The position numbers and the translations under genes were made by a program. From contig NZ_JALJZZ010000006.1 in assembly GCF_024171565.1 (NCBI RefSeq), forward strand, positions 186,001-250,000: a stretch of DNA of 64,000 nucleotides, in the 5' to 3' direction. Positions 17,037 to 28,219 of the stretch are shown here, one piece after another. How positions within the stretch are numbered: the stretch's first letter is position 1; the number at the start of each line of letters is the position of its first letter. The stretch is from Okibacterium sp. HSC-33S16. Its GTDB lineage: Bacteria; Actinomycetota; Actinomycetes; Actinomycetales; Microbacteriaceae. Below the pieces are notes generated by a model that was given only the letters and a program-made list of their open reading frames with translations, did not search any database and had not been told where the DNA came from.

Positions 17037-17993
17037 ATGGAATTCCACAACATTCACACCCCGGTCATGCTCGACCGAACCCTCGAGCTGTTGGGCCCCG
17101 CGCTGGACAAGCCCGGAGCTGTCCTCATCGACGCCACGCTCGGAATGGGCGGACACGCCGAGGCCTTCCTTGAGCGCTTCCCGGAGCTGCAGCTCGTTGG
17201 CCTCGACCGGGATCTTGACGCATTGGCGATCGCCGAGGAGCGGCTCAAGCGTTTCAGCGACCGCTTCCACCCGGTGCACACCGTGTACGACGGCATCGCT
17301 GACGCGCTGGCCGAGTCGGGATTCGAGGCCGCTGATGGCATCCTGTTCGATCTCGGGGTTTCTTCGCTTCAATTGGACCGGGCGGAGCGCGGGTTTTCCT
17401 ACTCGCAGGATGCGCCGCTCGACATGCGCATGGACGCGACAAGCGATCTCACGGCTGAGGTCATTCTCGCGACCTACCGCGAGGGCGACCTGCGCCGAAT
17501 CTTCGAGGACTACGGCGAAGAGAAACTTGCCGGCCGGTATGCCCGGAAGATCATTGAAGCCCGCCAGGTCGAGCCCATCACTCGATCAGGACAGCTCGTC
17601 CAGTTGCTGCAGGAGGCGACTCCCGCGGCGGTGTCGCGCGCTGGACACCCGGCTAAGCGTGTCTTCCAGGCACTGCGTATCGAGGTCAACACCGAACTCA
17701 GCGTGCTGAGGCGGGCGATCCCTGCGGCGCTTGGCACCCTGTCAGTCGGCGGACGCATTGTCGTGCTGTCGTACCAGTCGCTCGAGGACCGCATTGTGAA
17801 GCGCGACTTTTCGGCGGCCACCTCATCTACCTCACCGGCGGACCTGCCGGTCGAGCTTCCCGAGCACAGCGCGCGATTCCGGCTCCTGGTGCGCGGAGCC
17901 GAACTGGCGACAGACGAAGAAAAAGCTGAAAACCCGCGAGCGACGCCCGTCCGCTTGCGTGCAGCAGAACGAGTGAAAGCAGACAACTCATGA
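17037..17993 (+). CDS. rsmH: 16S rRNA m4C1402 N4-methyltransferase
   Basis: A 318-residue SAM-dependent enzyme (MraW) that methylates the N4 of C1402 in 16S rRNA. HTPVML near the N-terminus, the SAM-binding [11 protein letters not shown] (about 34-44), [21 protein letters not shown] and the C-terminal [11 protein letters not shown] are all family hallmarks. The ATG at 17037 is preceded by CCGGAGAA; a more upstream ATG (17001) would add an unconserved stretch. The stop overlaps the start of the FtsL-like gene by four bases (ATGA). Confidence 0.96.
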   Translation: MEFHNIHTPVMLDRTLELLGPALDKPGAVLIDATLGMGGHAEAFLERFPELQLVGLDRDLDALAIAEERLKRFSDRFHPVHTVYDGIADALAESGFEAADGILFDLGVSSLQLDRAERGFSYSQDAPLDMRMDATSDLTAEVILATYREGDLRRIFEDYGEEKLAGRYARKIIEARQVEPITRSGQLVQLLQEATPAAVSRAGHPAKRVFQALRIEVNTELSVLRRAIPAALGTLSVGGRIVVLSYQSLEDRIVKRDFSAATSSTSPADLPVELPEHSARFRLLVRGAELATDEEKAENPRATPVRLRAAERVKADNS

Positions 17994-18574
17994 GTGCGAA
18001 CCTGGCGACCGCGTTCCCCCTTTCCGCACCAGCACCACGACGGAGCACGCCGGAGCGGCCGCTCCGCGCCGTCCCGGCGAGTGCTGCACGCCGGGCGCGT
18101 CCCAAGATCGCCTACGCCGTCGGCGCCGTCGCCGGCATGCTCGCCATCGTGGCTACCCAGTTGTTGCTGAGCGTTGGACTAAGCCACGGCGCGTACGAGA
18201 TCTCCGCTCTGACCAAGCAGCAGACCCAGCTGACCTGGGAGAAGCAGGCCGTGACCGACGACCTCCTCGAGGTGTCGTCACCGCAGTTCATCGCGGCGAA
18301 CGCCCAGGCTCTCGGCATGGTCATCAGCGGGACGCCCGCCTACCTGCGACTGTCGGACGGTGGCATCGTCGGCGTTCCTGCCGCAGGCACCGCCGACAGC
18401 AGCGTGCCCGTCGGCGCCTCGACCCTCGTCGCCAACTCTTTGATTGCTGACCTTCCGCTCGTGACCGTTCCGGAACAGACCGTTGATCCCGCCAACTCTG
18501 GCGTGGCAGATCCTGATGCTCCGGTGGCCCCCATATCGTTGGACAACGGGATCCCGTCGCCTCAAACCCACTAA
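17990..18574 (+). CDS. ftsL: FtsL-like division protein
   Basis: A 194-residue bitopic membrane protein. After a basic cytoplasmic N-terminus (about 40 residues) comes one transmembrane helix (about 42-64), then a heptad-like extracytoplasmic stretch with [25 protein letters not shown], matching the short coiled coil of FtsL, and a Ser/Ala/Pro-rich tail. FtsL bridges FtsB and FtsQ and helps activate FtsW-FtsI at the septum. Sequence conservation in this family is low. The call rests on the topology and on the position between rsmH and ftsI, with the start overlapping the rsmH stop. Confidence 0.85.
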   Translation: MSANLATAFPLSAPAPRRSTPERPLRAVPASAARRARPKIAYAVGAVAGMLAIVATQLLLSVGLSHGAYEISALTKQQTQLTWEKQAVTDDLLEVSSPQFIAANAQALGMVISGTPAYLRLSDGGIVGVPAAGTADSSVPVGASTLVANSLIADLPLVTVPEQTVDPANSGVADPDAPVAPISLDNGIPSPQTH

Positions 18575-18604
18575 ACGCCGGGGCTTAGTGCGAAGGAAAA
18601 CGAA

Positions 18605-20389
18605 GTGAAGCATTCGCTCTCGACGCGGCGTCGGGTGGCCGCAGCAATCGTCTGCGTGATCGCCATCGTCGGTGTCTTCGTCGTTCGGCTCGTTGACATC
18701 CAGGTCGTCCGCGCCAGCCAACTCGTTGACGACTCACTCGCTAAAACGTCGAGCGCAGGAACCATTTACGCGCCTCGCGGGTCCATCGTTGACACCAATG
18801 GAACCATGCTGGCTGGCAGCGTCACGTTGTTCGATGTCACGATCTCACCGAAAGACGTGGACGAGTTCACGAGGACCGGTGAGGACGGGAAGAAAGAGAC
18901 CGTCAGCGTCGAGCAGGCCATGGCTGAGATCGGTGCCGTCACCGGCCAGACCCCGGAAGAACTGCTCGCCATCGTGGACAAAGCTCTTGAGGTCGATGCC
19001 TCAAGCAACTTCGCCTATCTGATCAAAGGCGTCGAGTATGACACCTACCAGGCGCTGCTCACACTCAAGAAGCAGGGGATCTGGTGGATCTACCCGAAGC
19101 AGACCTCGGGCCGCACATACCCCAACGGGGCGATCGCCGGTGGTGTGATCGGATACGTCGGCAGTGACAACGTGGGCCTCGGCGGACTGGAGCTTTCGGA
19201 GAACAGCTGCCTGAGCGGCGTCAACGGCCAAGAGGCCTACCAGCGAAGCAAAGATGGAGTCGCGCTCCCCGGCACCACCACCGTGACGAAGGAAGCGGAG
19301 CCGGGTGGAGAGCTCAAGCTCACCCTGGACGCCGACCTCAACTGGTTCATGCAACAACTCATCGCATCGCAGGTGCAGGCGCAGGCTGCAGCGTGGGGAA
19401 CCATCACGGTCACCGAAGCGAAGACGGGCAAGATCCGGGCCATCGCCGAAGCGCCGTCGCTCGACCCCAATGACGTATCGGCGACCCCGTCAGACGACCG
19501 CCGCTCGCGAGTCTTCCAGAACCGGTTCGAACCGGGCTCTGTGTTCAAACCACTCACCGCAGCGTCCCTCATCGACGCGGGAGTCGCGACGCCGTCGTCC
19601 CACGTCGTCGCCGACTACCGCTACAAGCCGTCGAATGGCGCAAGCATCAAGGACGCCCTGCCGCACGAGCGCCAGCAACTCACCCTCGCGGGTGTCCTGC
19701 AGACCTCCTCCAACACCGGCACCAGCCAGCTCGGTGAGAAGCTCAGCCCCGAGAAGCGCTACAACTACCTCGACGCTTTCGGAATCGGCCACAAGAGTGA
19801 AATCGGATTCCCAGGCGAGCAACGCGGAACCCTGCACCCGTGGGAGGAATGGGACAACCAGACCTACTACACCACCATGTTCGGACAGGGCGTTGACGTC
19901 ACCGGAATTGAGCTGGCCGGTGCTTATCAGGCCCTCGCCAACAGGGGTGAGAAACTCCCACTTCAACTCATTGAGGGCTGCACGTACCCGGACGGCACCG
20001 TCACCGACGTGCCGGAGAAGGCGAAGCCCGAGCGCGTTGTGTCCGAAGAGGCTGCCCTGCAAACGCTGGGAATGATGGAAACCGTGGTCACCGAGGGCTT
20101 CTGGTCAGAGGAGCTTGAGATCCCGGGTTACCGCGTAGCTGCCAAGTCCGGAACAGGTGAGCAAATCATCGGCGGTATACTTCAAGACACGTTCTATTCA
20201 TCCATGGCCGGCGCAGTTCCGGCCGACGACCCTGAATACGTCGTTACCGTGACCCTGAAAGATCCGCTCTACAAGCGCTCATCAGCGGCAGCGGCACCCG
20301 TTTTCAAGGAAGCCGTCCTCCAGGTGATCAAGAAGTACGGAATCCCACCGTCGACAACGCCCGGCGCCGATTACCCGGGCTACTACTAA
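18605..20389 (+). CDS. ftsI: Septal peptidoglycan transpeptidase (class B PBP, FtsI/PbpB)
   Basis: A 594-residue class B penicillin-binding protein that cross-links septal peptidoglycan. One N-terminal transmembrane helix (about 10-30) is followed by the PBP dimerisation domain and the transpeptidase domain. The active-site motifs are SVFK (Ser312), SSN (368-370) and KSGT (514-517). The start is a GTG at 18605 with AAGGA upstream. It follows the ftsL-like gene by 30 bp. In most actinobacteria murE comes next, but here murF follows after 79 bp. Confidence 0.95.
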   Translation: MKHSLSTRRRVAAAIVCVIAIVGVFVVRLVDIQVVRASQLVDDSLAKTSSAGTIYAPRGSIVDTNGTMLAGSVTLFDVTISPKDVDEFTRTGEDGKKETVSVEQAMAEIGAVTGQTPEELLAIVDKALEVDASSNFAYLIKGVEYDTYQALLTLKKQGIWWIYPKQTSGRTYPNGAIAGGVIGYVGSDNVGLGGLELSENSCLSGVNGQEAYQRSKDGVALPGTTTVTKEAEPGGELKLTLDADLNWFMQQLIASQVQAQAAAWGTITVTEAKTGKIRAIAEAPSLDPNDVSATPSDDRRSRVFQNRFEPGSVFKPLTAASLIDAGVATPSSHVVADYRYKPSNGASIKDALPHERQQLTLAGVLQTSSNTGTSQLGEKLSPEKRYNYLDAFGIGHKSEIGFPGEQRGTLHPWEEWDNQTYYTTMFGQGVDVTGIELAGAYQALANRGEKLPLQLIEGCTYPDGTVTDVPEKAKPERVVSEEAALQTLGMMETVVTEGFWSEELEIPGYRVAAKSGTGEQIIGGILQDTFYSSMAGAVPADDPEYVVTVTLKDPLYKRSSAAAAPVFKEAVLQVIKKYGIPPSTTPGADYPGYY

Positions 20390-20468
20390 CCCACGTGCGC
20401 GAGACAAAAGTGTCCTCTCGCGCCATCGGCACCCGTGCGAGCGCCTGCGTGCCTGAAAGAAATTTTTT

Positions 20469-21884
20469 ATGATTCGTTTAACCCTGTCCGAGATTGCCGA
20501 TCGCCTGTCCGGTTCCCTCCATGTGGAAGGAACGGATGCCACGGGCGATACAGCCGTGGACGGTCCCGTTGAGACTGATTCCCGTGAGATCGTGCCGGGT
20601 GGGGTTTTCATCGCCAAGCGCGGTGATGACACCGACGGTCACCTCTTCGTGGATGCTGCCGTCGAACGGGGCGCAGCGCTGGCCATTGTGGAGCATCCCG
20701 TCGACGCCCCGGTTGCGCAGATCGTCGTTCCGGATGCGGTCACGGCGTTGGGAGAGCTTGCGCAGTTCGTCGTCGAGCGCGTTCGTGCCGTCGGCACGCT
20801 GACCGTCGTCGGGATCACCGGGTCGAACGGTAAGACGACCACGAAGAACATGCTCGAGCGCATTCTCGCGGGGGAGGGCGAGACGGTGGCTCCCATCCGC
20901 TCGTTCAACAACGCCGTCGGCGCGCCCACCACAATGCTCCGCATCACCGAGTCGACGCGTTACCTCATCGTTGAGATGGGAGCGAGCGGCATCGGGCACA
21001 TTGCACGCCTCGTTGCCCTCGCGAAACCGGACATCGGTGTTGTCCTCAAGGTCGGTCTGGCACACGCCGGCGGCTTTGGCGGAATCGAGTCGACCCTCGC
21101 CGCGAAGACCGAGATGGTCGCCGACCTGTCGGCTGACGGCGTTGCCATCCTCAACGCCGACGACCCCCGGGTTGCGTCTATGGCCGACAAGACCCGCGCC
21201 CGAGTTGTCACATTCGGTCAGGATGCCTCCGCCACGATTCGAGCCACCAACGTCGCCGGTACCCGAACGGGCACGTCGTTCACCGCACATGTCCCCGGCG
21301 AGGAATCGGTGTCGGTGCGGCTGCGCGTACTCGGTGAGCACCACGTTTCGAACGCACTCGCCGCACTCGCTGCCGCGCACACCCTGGGCGTCCCGCTGGC
21401 ACGCGCTGCCGCAGCCCTGGAGACGTTGGAGCGCGCTGAGCGCTGGCGTATGGAGGTGCTCGGCGGTAAGAACGACGTCACTATCATCAACGATGCCTAC
21501 AACGCCAGCCCCGACTCCATGTCGGCTGCGATCAAGACTCTTGCCCAGATTTCAGAGCCGGGGAAGCGCACAATTGCCGTCCTCGGGGCGATGAGCGAAC
21601 TCGGTGAGTATTCCGGTGATGAGCACGACCGCATCGGTCTCCAGCTCGTTCGTCTCAACATTTCCCGGCTTGTTGTGGTCGGCCCCGAGGCGCGCCGCAT
21701 GCACATCAGCGCCATCAACGAAGGTTCGTGGGACGGTGAGAGCGTGTACTTTGGCGATATGGATGCTGCTTACGACTACCTCGCTGCAGAAATCATCCCC
21801 GGAGATACGGTGCTCGTAAAGTCCTCGAATTCCGCCAAGTTACGATTCCTGGGTGACCGGTTAGGAGAACTCTTCTCGTGGTAG
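20469..21884 (+). CDS. murF: UDP-N-acetylmuramoyl-tripeptide--D-alanyl-D-alanine ligase
   Basis: A 471-residue Mur ligase that adds D-Ala-D-Ala to the UDP-MurNAc-tripeptide, the last cytoplasmic step of the stem peptide. The P-loop [11 protein letters not shown] is at about 118-128, and [20 protein letters not shown] and [11 protein letters not shown] mark the MurF subfamily and distinguish it from MurE. Three-domain length is normal. The ATG at 20469 has only a weak purine-rich stretch (GAAAG) upstream. The last codons overlap the mraY start by seven bases. Confidence 0.95.
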   Translation: MIRLTLSEIADRLSGSLHVEGTDATGDTAVDGPVETDSREIVPGGVFIAKRGDDTDGHLFVDAAVERGAALAIVEHPVDAPVAQIVVPDAVTALGELAQFVVERVRAVGTLTVVGITGSNGKTTTKNMLERILAGEGETVAPIRSFNNAVGAPTTMLRITESTRYLIVEMGASGIGHIARLVALAKPDIGVVLKVGLAHAGGFGGIESTLAAKTEMVADLSADGVAILNADDPRVASMADKTRARVVTFGQDASATIRATNVAGTRTGTSFTAHVPGEESVSVRLRVLGEHHVSNALAALAAAHTLGVPLARAAAALETLERAERWRMEVLGGKNDVTIINDAYNASPDSMSAAIKTLAQISEPGKRTIAVLGAMSELGEYSGDEHDRIGLQLVRLNISRLVVVGPEARRMHISAINEGSWDGESVYFGDMDAAYDYLAAEIIPGDTVLVKSSNSAKLRFLGDRLGELFSW

Positions 21885-22972
21885 CACTCCTCACGGCCGG
21901 CGCACTGTCCATGGCGTTCTCGCTGTTCCTCACACCAGCGTTTGTGAAACTATTCCGGAAGCTCCAGTGGGGCCAGTTCATCCGGGACGACGGACCCAAG
22001 TCGCACCACGCCAAGCGGGGAACGGCGACCATGGGCGGCATCGTCATCATCGCCGCGACTCTCTTCGGCTTCTTCACCGCCATGCTCATCACGGGCGACG
22101 CGATCAGTGTGTCCTCGCTCCTCGTGCTCTTTATGATGGTGGGTCTTGGCGTCGTGGGCTTCATTGACGACTTCACGAAGACCCGCAAACAGCGCAGCCT
22201 CGGGCTCGGGGGATGGGCGAAGGTCTTCGGTCAGGTGATCGTCGCGGTGATCTTCGGTATTCTCGCGATCAACTTCCCCAGCGCTGAGGGCGTCACACCC
22301 GCGTCGACAGCGATCTCCGCGACCCGCGACTTGCCGATCAATCTCATGATCCTCGGGCCGGTCATTGGTGTGGTCCTCTACCTGCTCTGGACAAGTTTCA
22401 TCGTGACCGCAACCTCCAACGGAGTCAATGTCACAGACGGTCTCGACGGACTCGCCACAGGTGCGTCCATCCTGGCCATCGGCTCCTACGTCGTGATCGG
22501 GTTCTGGCAGTACAACCAGTCCTGCTTCGGTTCATCGCTCGCAGACGAAGTCGCATACAAGTGCTACGAAGTTCGAGACCCACTGGCTCTGGCCATCGTC
22601 GCCGCAGCTATTTGCGGATCCCTCATCGGCTTCCTATGGTGGAACACATCCCCGGCGTCCATTTTCCTTGGTGACACCGGTTCGCTCGCCCTCGGTGGTG
22701 CCATTGCGGCCCTCGCGATCCTCACCCGCACCGAGCTGCTCCTCGTCCTCATCGGCGGCCTCTTCGTCATCGAGACGGGCTCCGTCATCGTCCAGCGTGC
22801 CTACTTCAAGATCACCCACGGCAAGCGGATTTTCCGGATGAGTCCAATCCACCACCACTTCGAACTCAAAGGCTGGGCCGAGGTGACGGTCGTGGTCCGG
22901 TTCTGGATCGTCGGTGGGCTCCTCGTCGCCGCCGGTGTCGGAACCTTCTACCTGGAATGGATCCTGCGCTAA
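21878..22972 (+). CDS. mraY: Phospho-N-acetylmuramoyl-pentapeptide-transferase
   Basis: An integral membrane enzyme of 364 residues with about ten transmembrane helices. It transfers phospho-MurNAc-pentapeptide to undecaprenyl phosphate, giving lipid I. Catalytic and signature segments include [24 protein letters not shown] (Asp-Asp pair), [12 protein letters not shown] and [12 protein letters not shown] with the HHH motif near the C-terminus. The GTG start overlaps the murF stop and follows TAGGAGA. Confidence 0.97.
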   Translation: MVALLTAGALSMAFSLFLTPAFVKLFRKLQWGQFIRDDGPKSHHAKRGTATMGGIVIIAATLFGFFTAMLITGDAISVSSLLVLFMMVGLGVVGFIDDFTKTRKQRSLGLGGWAKVFGQVIVAVIFGILAINFPSAEGVTPASTAISATRDLPINLMILGPVIGVVLYLLWTSFIVTATSNGVNVTDGLDGLATGASILAIGSYVVIGFWQYNQSCFGSSLADEVAYKCYEVRDPLALAIVAAAICGSLIGFLWWNTSPASIFLGDTGSLALGGAIAALAILTRTELLLVLIGGLFVIETGSVIVQRAYFKITHGKRIFRMSPIHHHFELKGWAEVTVVVRFWIVGGLLVAAGVGTFYLEWILR

Positions 22973-22974
22973 CC

Positions 22975-24492
22975 ATGTCCGATCGTTTGAACTCGCTGAC
23001 CAGCTGGCACGCCGACTGGAAAGACCTGAAAGTTGCTGTCCTCGGTCTGGGCGTCACGGGCTTTGCCGCAGCGGATACGCTGGCCGAACTTGGAGCAGAC
23101 GTTCTCGTCCTCGCCCCGGAAGGTGAGAACGAGCGAGCCGGTCTCGTCAACGTGATCGGCGCGCGACTCGTTCAAACCGAGCTCAGCACGGTTCCCGCCG
23201 AACTGGTTGAACTGCGCCCAGACGTCATCATCGTTTCCCCGGGATTTCACCCCGATCACCCCATTCTTGAATGGGCCGCCACGCAGAGTGTCCCGGTGTG
23301 GGGAGACATCGAACTGGCCTGGCGCGTGCGCGACAAAGTGGGAACTCCGGCCGAGTGGATCCTCGTCACCGGCACCAACGGCAAGACGACCACCGTCCAG
23401 CTCACGGCCGCCATGCTCGCCGAAGCTGGGCTGCGAGTTGCTCCCTGCGGCAACATCGGCGTGCCCGTGCTCGACGCCGTTCGCGACCCACAAGGTTTCG
23501 ATGTCTTCGTCGTCGAGCTCTCCAGCTACCAACTGCACTACCTCAGCGGTCAATCGGGTCCCGACTTCGTCACTCCGCACTCGAGTGCGTGCCTCAACAT
23601 CGCCCTGGACCACATCGACTGGCACGGTTCCTTCGAGGCGTACGTGACGGCAAAGGGTCAGGTCTACGACCGCACGCGCGTTGCCTGCATCTACAACAAG
23701 TCCGACTCGCGCACTGAGGCGCTGCTTCGGGACGCGGAGGTCGAGGAGGGCGCCCGTGCGATCGGTTTCGACCTCGGTGTTCCCGGTCCAAGTGACTTCG
23801 GCATCGTCGACGGCATCATCGTCGATCGGGCGTTCCTCGATGAGCGATCCACCTCGGCGCTCGAGATCACCACGATCGACGACCTCGATGCTGCCGGCCT
23901 CGCGGCCCCCCACATCGTCGCCAACGTACTTGCCGCAAGCGCTCTCGCCCGCTCGTATGGAGTGACACCCGCCCAGGTCCGCTCGGCACTTGCGAAGTTC
24001 CGGCTCGATGCCCACCGAATCCAGCTGGTCCTCACCAGCGGAAGCATTAGCTGGGTTAACGACTCGAAGGCTACGAACCCGCACGCCGCGAACGCATCAC
24101 TGGCCGCATACCCATCAGTGGTGTGGATTCTGGGCGGCCTGTTGAAGGGCGTTGACGTCAGCGAACTCATCGCCCGGCACAGCGACAGGCTCCGAGGAGC
24201 GGTCGTGATTGGTAAGGATCGGTCGGCCGTGCTCAGCGCATTCCAGCGACACGCGCCGCACGTCCCCCTCGTCGAGGTCGACGCAGATGACACTGAAGAT
24301 GTCATGCCGCAAGCCGTCGATCTTGCATCGAAAATCGCGGTGGCTGGCGACGTGGTGCTCCTTGCACCGGCTGCGGCATCGATGGACCAGTTCATCGATT
24401 ACGCGGAACGTGGCCGACGTTTCTCGGATGCTGTACGTGAACGATGGGAAGGTGAGGCAGATGACCGCCCCACCAACCGACCGTCTGCGTAG
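22975..24492 (+). CDS. murD: UDP-N-acetylmuramoylalanine--D-glutamate ligase
   Basis: A 505-residue Mur ligase that adds D-Glu to UDP-MurNAc-L-Ala. The N-terminal nucleotide-binding GLGVTGFAAADTLAELG (about 26-42), the P-loop GTNGKTT (133-139), CGNIGVPVLDA and the C-terminal NDSKATNPHA are typical of MurD. The ATG at 22975, two bases after the mraY stop, gives the usual N-terminus. An in-frame ATG at 22957 would overlap mraY and is less likely. The 3' end overlaps ftsW by 32 bp. Confidence 0.94.
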   Translation: MSDRLNSLTSWHADWKDLKVAVLGLGVTGFAAADTLAELGADVLVLAPEGENERAGLVNVIGARLVQTELSTVPAELVELRPDVIIVSPGFHPDHPILEWAATQSVPVWGDIELAWRVRDKVGTPAEWILVTGTNGKTTTVQLTAAMLAEAGLRVAPCGNIGVPVLDAVRDPQGFDVFVVELSSYQLHYLSGQSGPDFVTPHSSACLNIALDHIDWHGSFEAYVTAKGQVYDRTRVACIYNKSDSRTEALLRDAEVEEGARAIGFDLGVPGPSDFGIVDGIIVDRAFLDERSTSALEITTIDDLDAAGLAAPHIVANVLAASALARSYGVTPAQVRSALAKFRLDAHRIQLVLTSGSISWVNDSKATNPHAANASLAAYPSVVWILGGLLKGVDVSELIARHSDRLRGAVVIGKDRSAVLSAFQRHAPHVPLVEVDADDTEDVMPQAVDLASKIAVAGDVVLLAPAAASMDQFIDYAERGRRFSDAVRERWEGEADDRPTNRPSA

Positions 24493-25675
24493 CGAGGAAA
24501 CCGGCGCCAGAAGCACGAGAATCCGTCTGGGCGCATACATCCGCCCGGAGTCCAGCAATTACCTGCTCGTCCTCTGCACCACCGTCTTCCTCGTGGGTGT
24601 CGGACTGGTCATGGTGCTTTCGAGCTCATCGGTCGATTCATTCCTCGACAACAAGGGTTTCTTCGGCGGATTCTGGAAACAGGCCACCTACGCACTCATC
24701 GGCATCCCGCTCATGCTGGTCATCTCCCGCATCCCGGTGCGCTTCTGGAAGAAGTGGGCATGGCTTGCACTCTTTGGCGCCCTCATCCTCCAGCTCCTCG
24801 TCTTCAGTCCTCTCGGTATTGCCGAGGGTGGTAACCGAAACTGGATCGCGGTCGGACCCATCAACGGCCAGCCGTCGGAGCTGCTCAAGCTCGCCCTGGC
24901 CGTCTGGCTCGGGTTCATCCTGGGCAAAAAGATCAACCTGCTGAGCAACTGGAAGCACGCGCTTATCCCGGTTGTTCCTGTCTCCGCTCTGGCGCTCGGA
25001 CTGGTTCTGGGCGGCCACGACCTCGGAACCGTTGTCATCATGGCGGGCATCGTCATCGGCGCCATGTTCTTTGCCAACCTCAAGCTTCGTTATGTGCTCG
25101 TGCCTTTCCTCGCCGGCATCGCGCTTTTCGCGGTTATGGCTCTCATCAGCCCGAACCGCATGGCGCGCATCCTCACCTTCCTCGACGCGGAGTGCGCTGA
25201 CTACGAGAACCTGTGCTGGCAACCCCTCCACGGCACCTGGGCGTTGGCCAACGGGGGAGTGTTCGGACTCGGCCTCGGAAACTCCCGCGAGAAGTACTCC
25301 TGGCTTCCAGCGGCATCGAATGACTACATCTTCGCCATCATCGGTGAAGAGCTCGGCCTCATCGGGGCGACCGTCGTGCTCATCATGTTTGTCCTTCTCG
25401 CCGTCTCTTTCGTTCGCGTGATCCGATCGAGCACCGACCCATTCGTTCGCATCACCACCGGCGCCATCATGGTCTGGATTATCGGCCAGGCTTTCGTCAA
25501 CATTGGCGTCGTTCTCAGGCTTCTCCCGGTTCTCGGTGTTCCACTTCCCTTTATCTCCGCGGGAGGAACGGCACTCCTGACGTCCCTCTGCGCCGTCGGC
25601 ATCGTGCTCTCGTTCGCGCGAGAGCAAGCCACGAAACCCCGATTCCCCGTAACAGGAGAGCGATACACCCGATGA
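24461..25675 (+). CDS. ftsW: Septal peptidoglycan glycosyltransferase FtsW (SEDS family)
   Basis: A 404-residue SEDS protein with about ten transmembrane helices that polymerises lipid II together with FtsI. Recognisable segments are VMVLSSSSVDSF, GGNRNWI, QPSELLKLA, GGHDLGTVVI, YSWLPAASNDYIFAIIGEELG and the C-terminal LPVLGVPLPFISAGGTALL. The acidic residue of GGHDLGT is the presumed catalytic Asp. The ATG at 24461 lies inside the end of murD, after GAAGGTGAGG. The frame is open far upstream, but the residues before this ATG are not conserved. The stop overlaps murG (ATGA). Confidence 0.95.
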   Translation: MTAPPTDRLRSEETGARSTRIRLGAYIRPESSNYLLVLCTTVFLVGVGLVMVLSSSSVDSFLDNKGFFGGFWKQATYALIGIPLMLVISRIPVRFWKKWAWLALFGALILQLLVFSPLGIAEGGNRNWIAVGPINGQPSELLKLALAVWLGFILGKKINLLSNWKHALIPVVPVSALALGLVLGGHDLGTVVIMAGIVIGAMFFANLKLRYVLVPFLAGIALFAVMALISPNRMARILTFLDAECADYENLCWQPLHGTWALANGGVFGLGLGNSREKYSWLPAASNDYIFAIIGEELGLIGATVVLIMFVLLAVSFVRVIRSSTDPFVRITTGAIMVWIIGQAFVNIGVVLRLLPVLGVPLPFISAGGTALLTSLCAVGIVLSFAREQATKPRFPVTGERYTR

Positions 25676-26754
25676 CGAATTACCTCCTCGCCGGCGGAGG
25701 AACCGCTGGCCACGTCAATCCACTTCTTGCAATTGCGGATGCCATCACTGAACGTGATTCTGACGCTCGCGTTTTCGTTCTGGGTACGAAGGAAGGACTC
25801 GAAGCCCGCCTCGTTCCCGAGCGAGGCTATGAACTCCTCACCATCGAGAAACTCCCGTTCCCCCGACGGGTCAACCGCTCGGCGTTCAGCTTTGCCCCGC
25901 GCTTCTCCGCAGCTGTTCGCAACGTTGTCGACATGATTTCCACCCATCAGATCGACGTCGTCGTTGGCTTCGGTGGATACGCATCGGCTCCGGCTTACCT
26001 CGCCGCCCGACGTGCGAAGGTGCCCCTCGTCCTCCACGAGGCGAACGCCAAGCCCGGGCTCGCCAATCGCCTCGGTGCCCGGTACACCCGGTTTGTCGGC
26101 GTCGCCTTCCATGGAACCCGCTTGCGCAACTCCCGGTTCGTCGGAATGCCGCTCCGTCGCGAGATTGAACGGCTCGACCGTGACGCGGCCCGCCGGGAAG
26201 CACGCGACGTTTTCGATCTTGCTGACGACCGCCCAACACTCCTCGTCACCGGCGGTTCCCTCGGAGCACGCAAGGTGAACCGCACGATCTACGATTCCCG
26301 CGACATGATTATCGACGCCGGATTCCAGATCCTGCACATCACCGGCGACAAGTCAGACCTGACCGATCCGGGCACCCGGCACTACCGCATGGCACCGTAC
26401 TGCGACCGCATGGATCTCGCACTCGCTGTGGCGGACTTTGCGGTCTCACGCGCGGGAGCCGCGACGGTGTCGGAGCTCAGCGCCCTGGGTATTCCGGCGG
26501 CCTACGTTCCCTACCCGGTTGGGAACGGTGAGCAGCGCTATAACGCCGCTGACGCCGTGAACGCCGGCGGAGCGGTGATTGTTCTCGATGCGAAGTTCAC
26601 CCCCGAGTGGATCTCGTCGTCGCTCATCCCGCTCATGACCGATCGCATGCGGGTCCAGGACATGGCCGTTCAGTCGCGGCTAATGGGAACACTCGAAGGA
26701 TCCAGCCGAATGCTGACCCTCATCGACGAGGCAGTCGGCTCGTCCTCGTCCTGA
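25672..26754 (+). CDS. murG: UDP-GlcNAc--lipid I N-acetylglucosaminyltransferase
   Basis: A 360-residue GT-B enzyme that converts lipid I to lipid II at the inner face of the membrane. The glycine-rich loop [16 protein letters not shown] is at 8-23, and [34 protein letters not shown] and [24 protein letters not shown] are MurG motifs. Length is normal. The start overlaps the ftsW stop by four bases. Confidence 0.96.
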   Translation: MTNYLLAGGGTAGHVNPLLAIADAITERDSDARVFVLGTKEGLEARLVPERGYELLTIEKLPFPRRVNRSAFSFAPRFSAAVRNVVDMISTHQIDVVVGFGGYASAPAYLAARRAKVPLVLHEANAKPGLANRLGARYTRFVGVAFHGTRLRNSRFVGMPLRREIERLDRDAARREARDVFDLADDRPTLLVTGGSLGARKVNRTIYDSRDMIIDAGFQILHITGDKSDLTDPGTRHYRMAPYCDRMDLALAVADFAVSRAGAATVSELSALGIPAAYVPYPVGNGEQRYNAADAVNAGGAVIVLDAKFTPEWISSSLIPLMTDRMRVQDMAVQSRLMGTLEGSSRMLTLIDEAVGSSSS

Positions 26755-26818
26755 CTCCCATCCGACGGGCTTAAACTCAAGCTGCCACACGGCGCGAACC
26801 ATCAACAGGAAGTACAGC

Positions 26819-28216
26819 GTGATCAAACCCGACTTCAGCATCGAGATTCCGAGTGAACTGGGCGCTGTCCATTTCGTGGGCATCGGCGGATCAGGGATGA
26901 GCGGCATTGCTCGCCTCTTCCTCGCGGCCGGTCACACGGTCACCGGCTCCGATGTTCGTGACTCCTCGAACATCGCGGCGCTGCGTGAGCTGGGCGCAAC
27001 CATCGCCATCGGGCACGACGCCGCCAACGTCGGTTCGGCTGACACCCTCGTGGTGACCAGCGCACTCTGGCCGACCAACCCGGAGTACGTCCTGGCGCAG
27101 GAACGGGGCATCCCGGTGCTGCACCGCTCCCAGGCCCTTGCCTGGCTCATCAACCAGAAGCGCCTGGTGGCAGTTGCGGGTGCGCACGGCAAGACCACTT
27201 CCACGGGCATGATCATCACCGGCCTGCTTGGCCTGTCCGAGAGCCCCAGTTTCGTCAACGGCGGCGTCATCGAGTCGCTTGGCGTCTCGAGTGCCACCGG
27301 CACCGGCGAGCTCTTTGTGGTCGAGGCTGACGAGTCTGACGGCTCCTTCCTCCTCTACGACACGGCCGTCGCTTTGATCACCAACGTGGATGCCGACCAC
27401 CTCGATCACTATGGATCGCTCGAGGCGTTCGACGACGCGTTCGTGGAGTTCGCCCAGAAGGCATCCGAATTCGTTGTGATCTCGTCCGACGACCCCGGTG
27501 CTGTTCGGGTCACCAAGAAGCTGACCAACAAGCGCGTCATCACGTTCGGCGAAAGCCCTGATGCAGACGTTCGAGTATCGTCAATCAGCACCGAGGGACC
27601 CGTCTCGTTCATCGTCAGCTTCGAGGGGCAGGACAACGGCGCGACGCTCCGCATCCCGGGCAAGCACAACGCCATCAACGCGGCCGGCGCTCTCGCCGTC
27701 CTCGTCGGCCTCGGCTTCGGAGCCGCTGAGTCCCTCGCTGCGATCGCCGAGTTCGGTGGCACCGAGCGGCGCTTCGAACTCCACGGAACCGTCGACGGCG
27801 TCAGCGTGTACGACGACTACGCTCACCACCCGACCGAAGTAGCTGCAGCCCTGTCGGCCGCGCGCACGGTCGTCGGCACTGGCCGCATCATCGCTGTGCA
27901 CCAGCCGCATCTCTACAGCCGGACCCGGCTGATGGCTCGCGAATTCGCAGACACCCTCGAGTCCCACGCCGACCAGACGATCGTCCTCGACGTCTACGGC
28001 GCTCGGGAGGATCCCGAACCTGGCGTGACCGGTGCCCTGGTGTCGGAGAAGTTCACCGACCCGTCTAAGGTGAAGTTCATCTCGGACTGGCAGGACGCCG
28101 CAGACTACGTTGCCTCGATCGCCCAGCCCGGCGACTACGTCATTACGCTGGGCTGCGGAGACGTGTACCGGATCGTCCCGCAGCTGCTGGGGTCGCTCAC
28201 GGCCGCGCGGGACTAA
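26819..28216 (+). CDS. murC: UDP-N-acetylmuramate--L-alanine ligase
   Basis: A 465-residue Mur ligase that attaches L-Ala to UDP-MurNAc, the first stem-peptide residue. N-terminal [15 protein letters not shown] (about 19-33), the P-loop [11 protein letters not shown] (121 on), [18 protein letters not shown] and HQPHLYSRT are MurC signatures. The GTG start at 26819 follows ACAGGAAG. A 64-bp gap after murG separates it from the tightly overlapping murF-murG set. Confidence 0.96.
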   Translation: MIKPDFSIEIPSELGAVHFVGIGGSGMSGIARLFLAAGHTVTGSDVRDSSNIAALRELGATIAIGHDAANVGSADTLVVTSALWPTNPEYVLAQERGIPVLHRSQALAWLINQKRLVAVAGAHGKTTSTGMIITGLLGLSESPSFVNGGVIESLGVSSATGTGELFVVEADESDGSFLLYDTAVALITNVDADHLDHYGSLEAFDDAFVEFAQKASEFVVISSDDPGAVRVTKKLTNKRVITFGESPDADVRVSSISTEGPVSFIVSFEGQDNGATLRIPGKHNAINAAGALAVLVGLGFGAAESLAAIAEFGGTERRFELHGTVDGVSVYDDYAHHPTEVAAALSAARTVVGTGRIIAVHQPHLYSRTRLMAREFADTLESHADQTIVLDVYGAREDPEPGVTGALVSEKFTDPSKVKFISDWQDAADYVASIAQPGDYVITLGCGDVYRIVPQLLGSLTAARD

Positions 28217-28219
28217 GCA

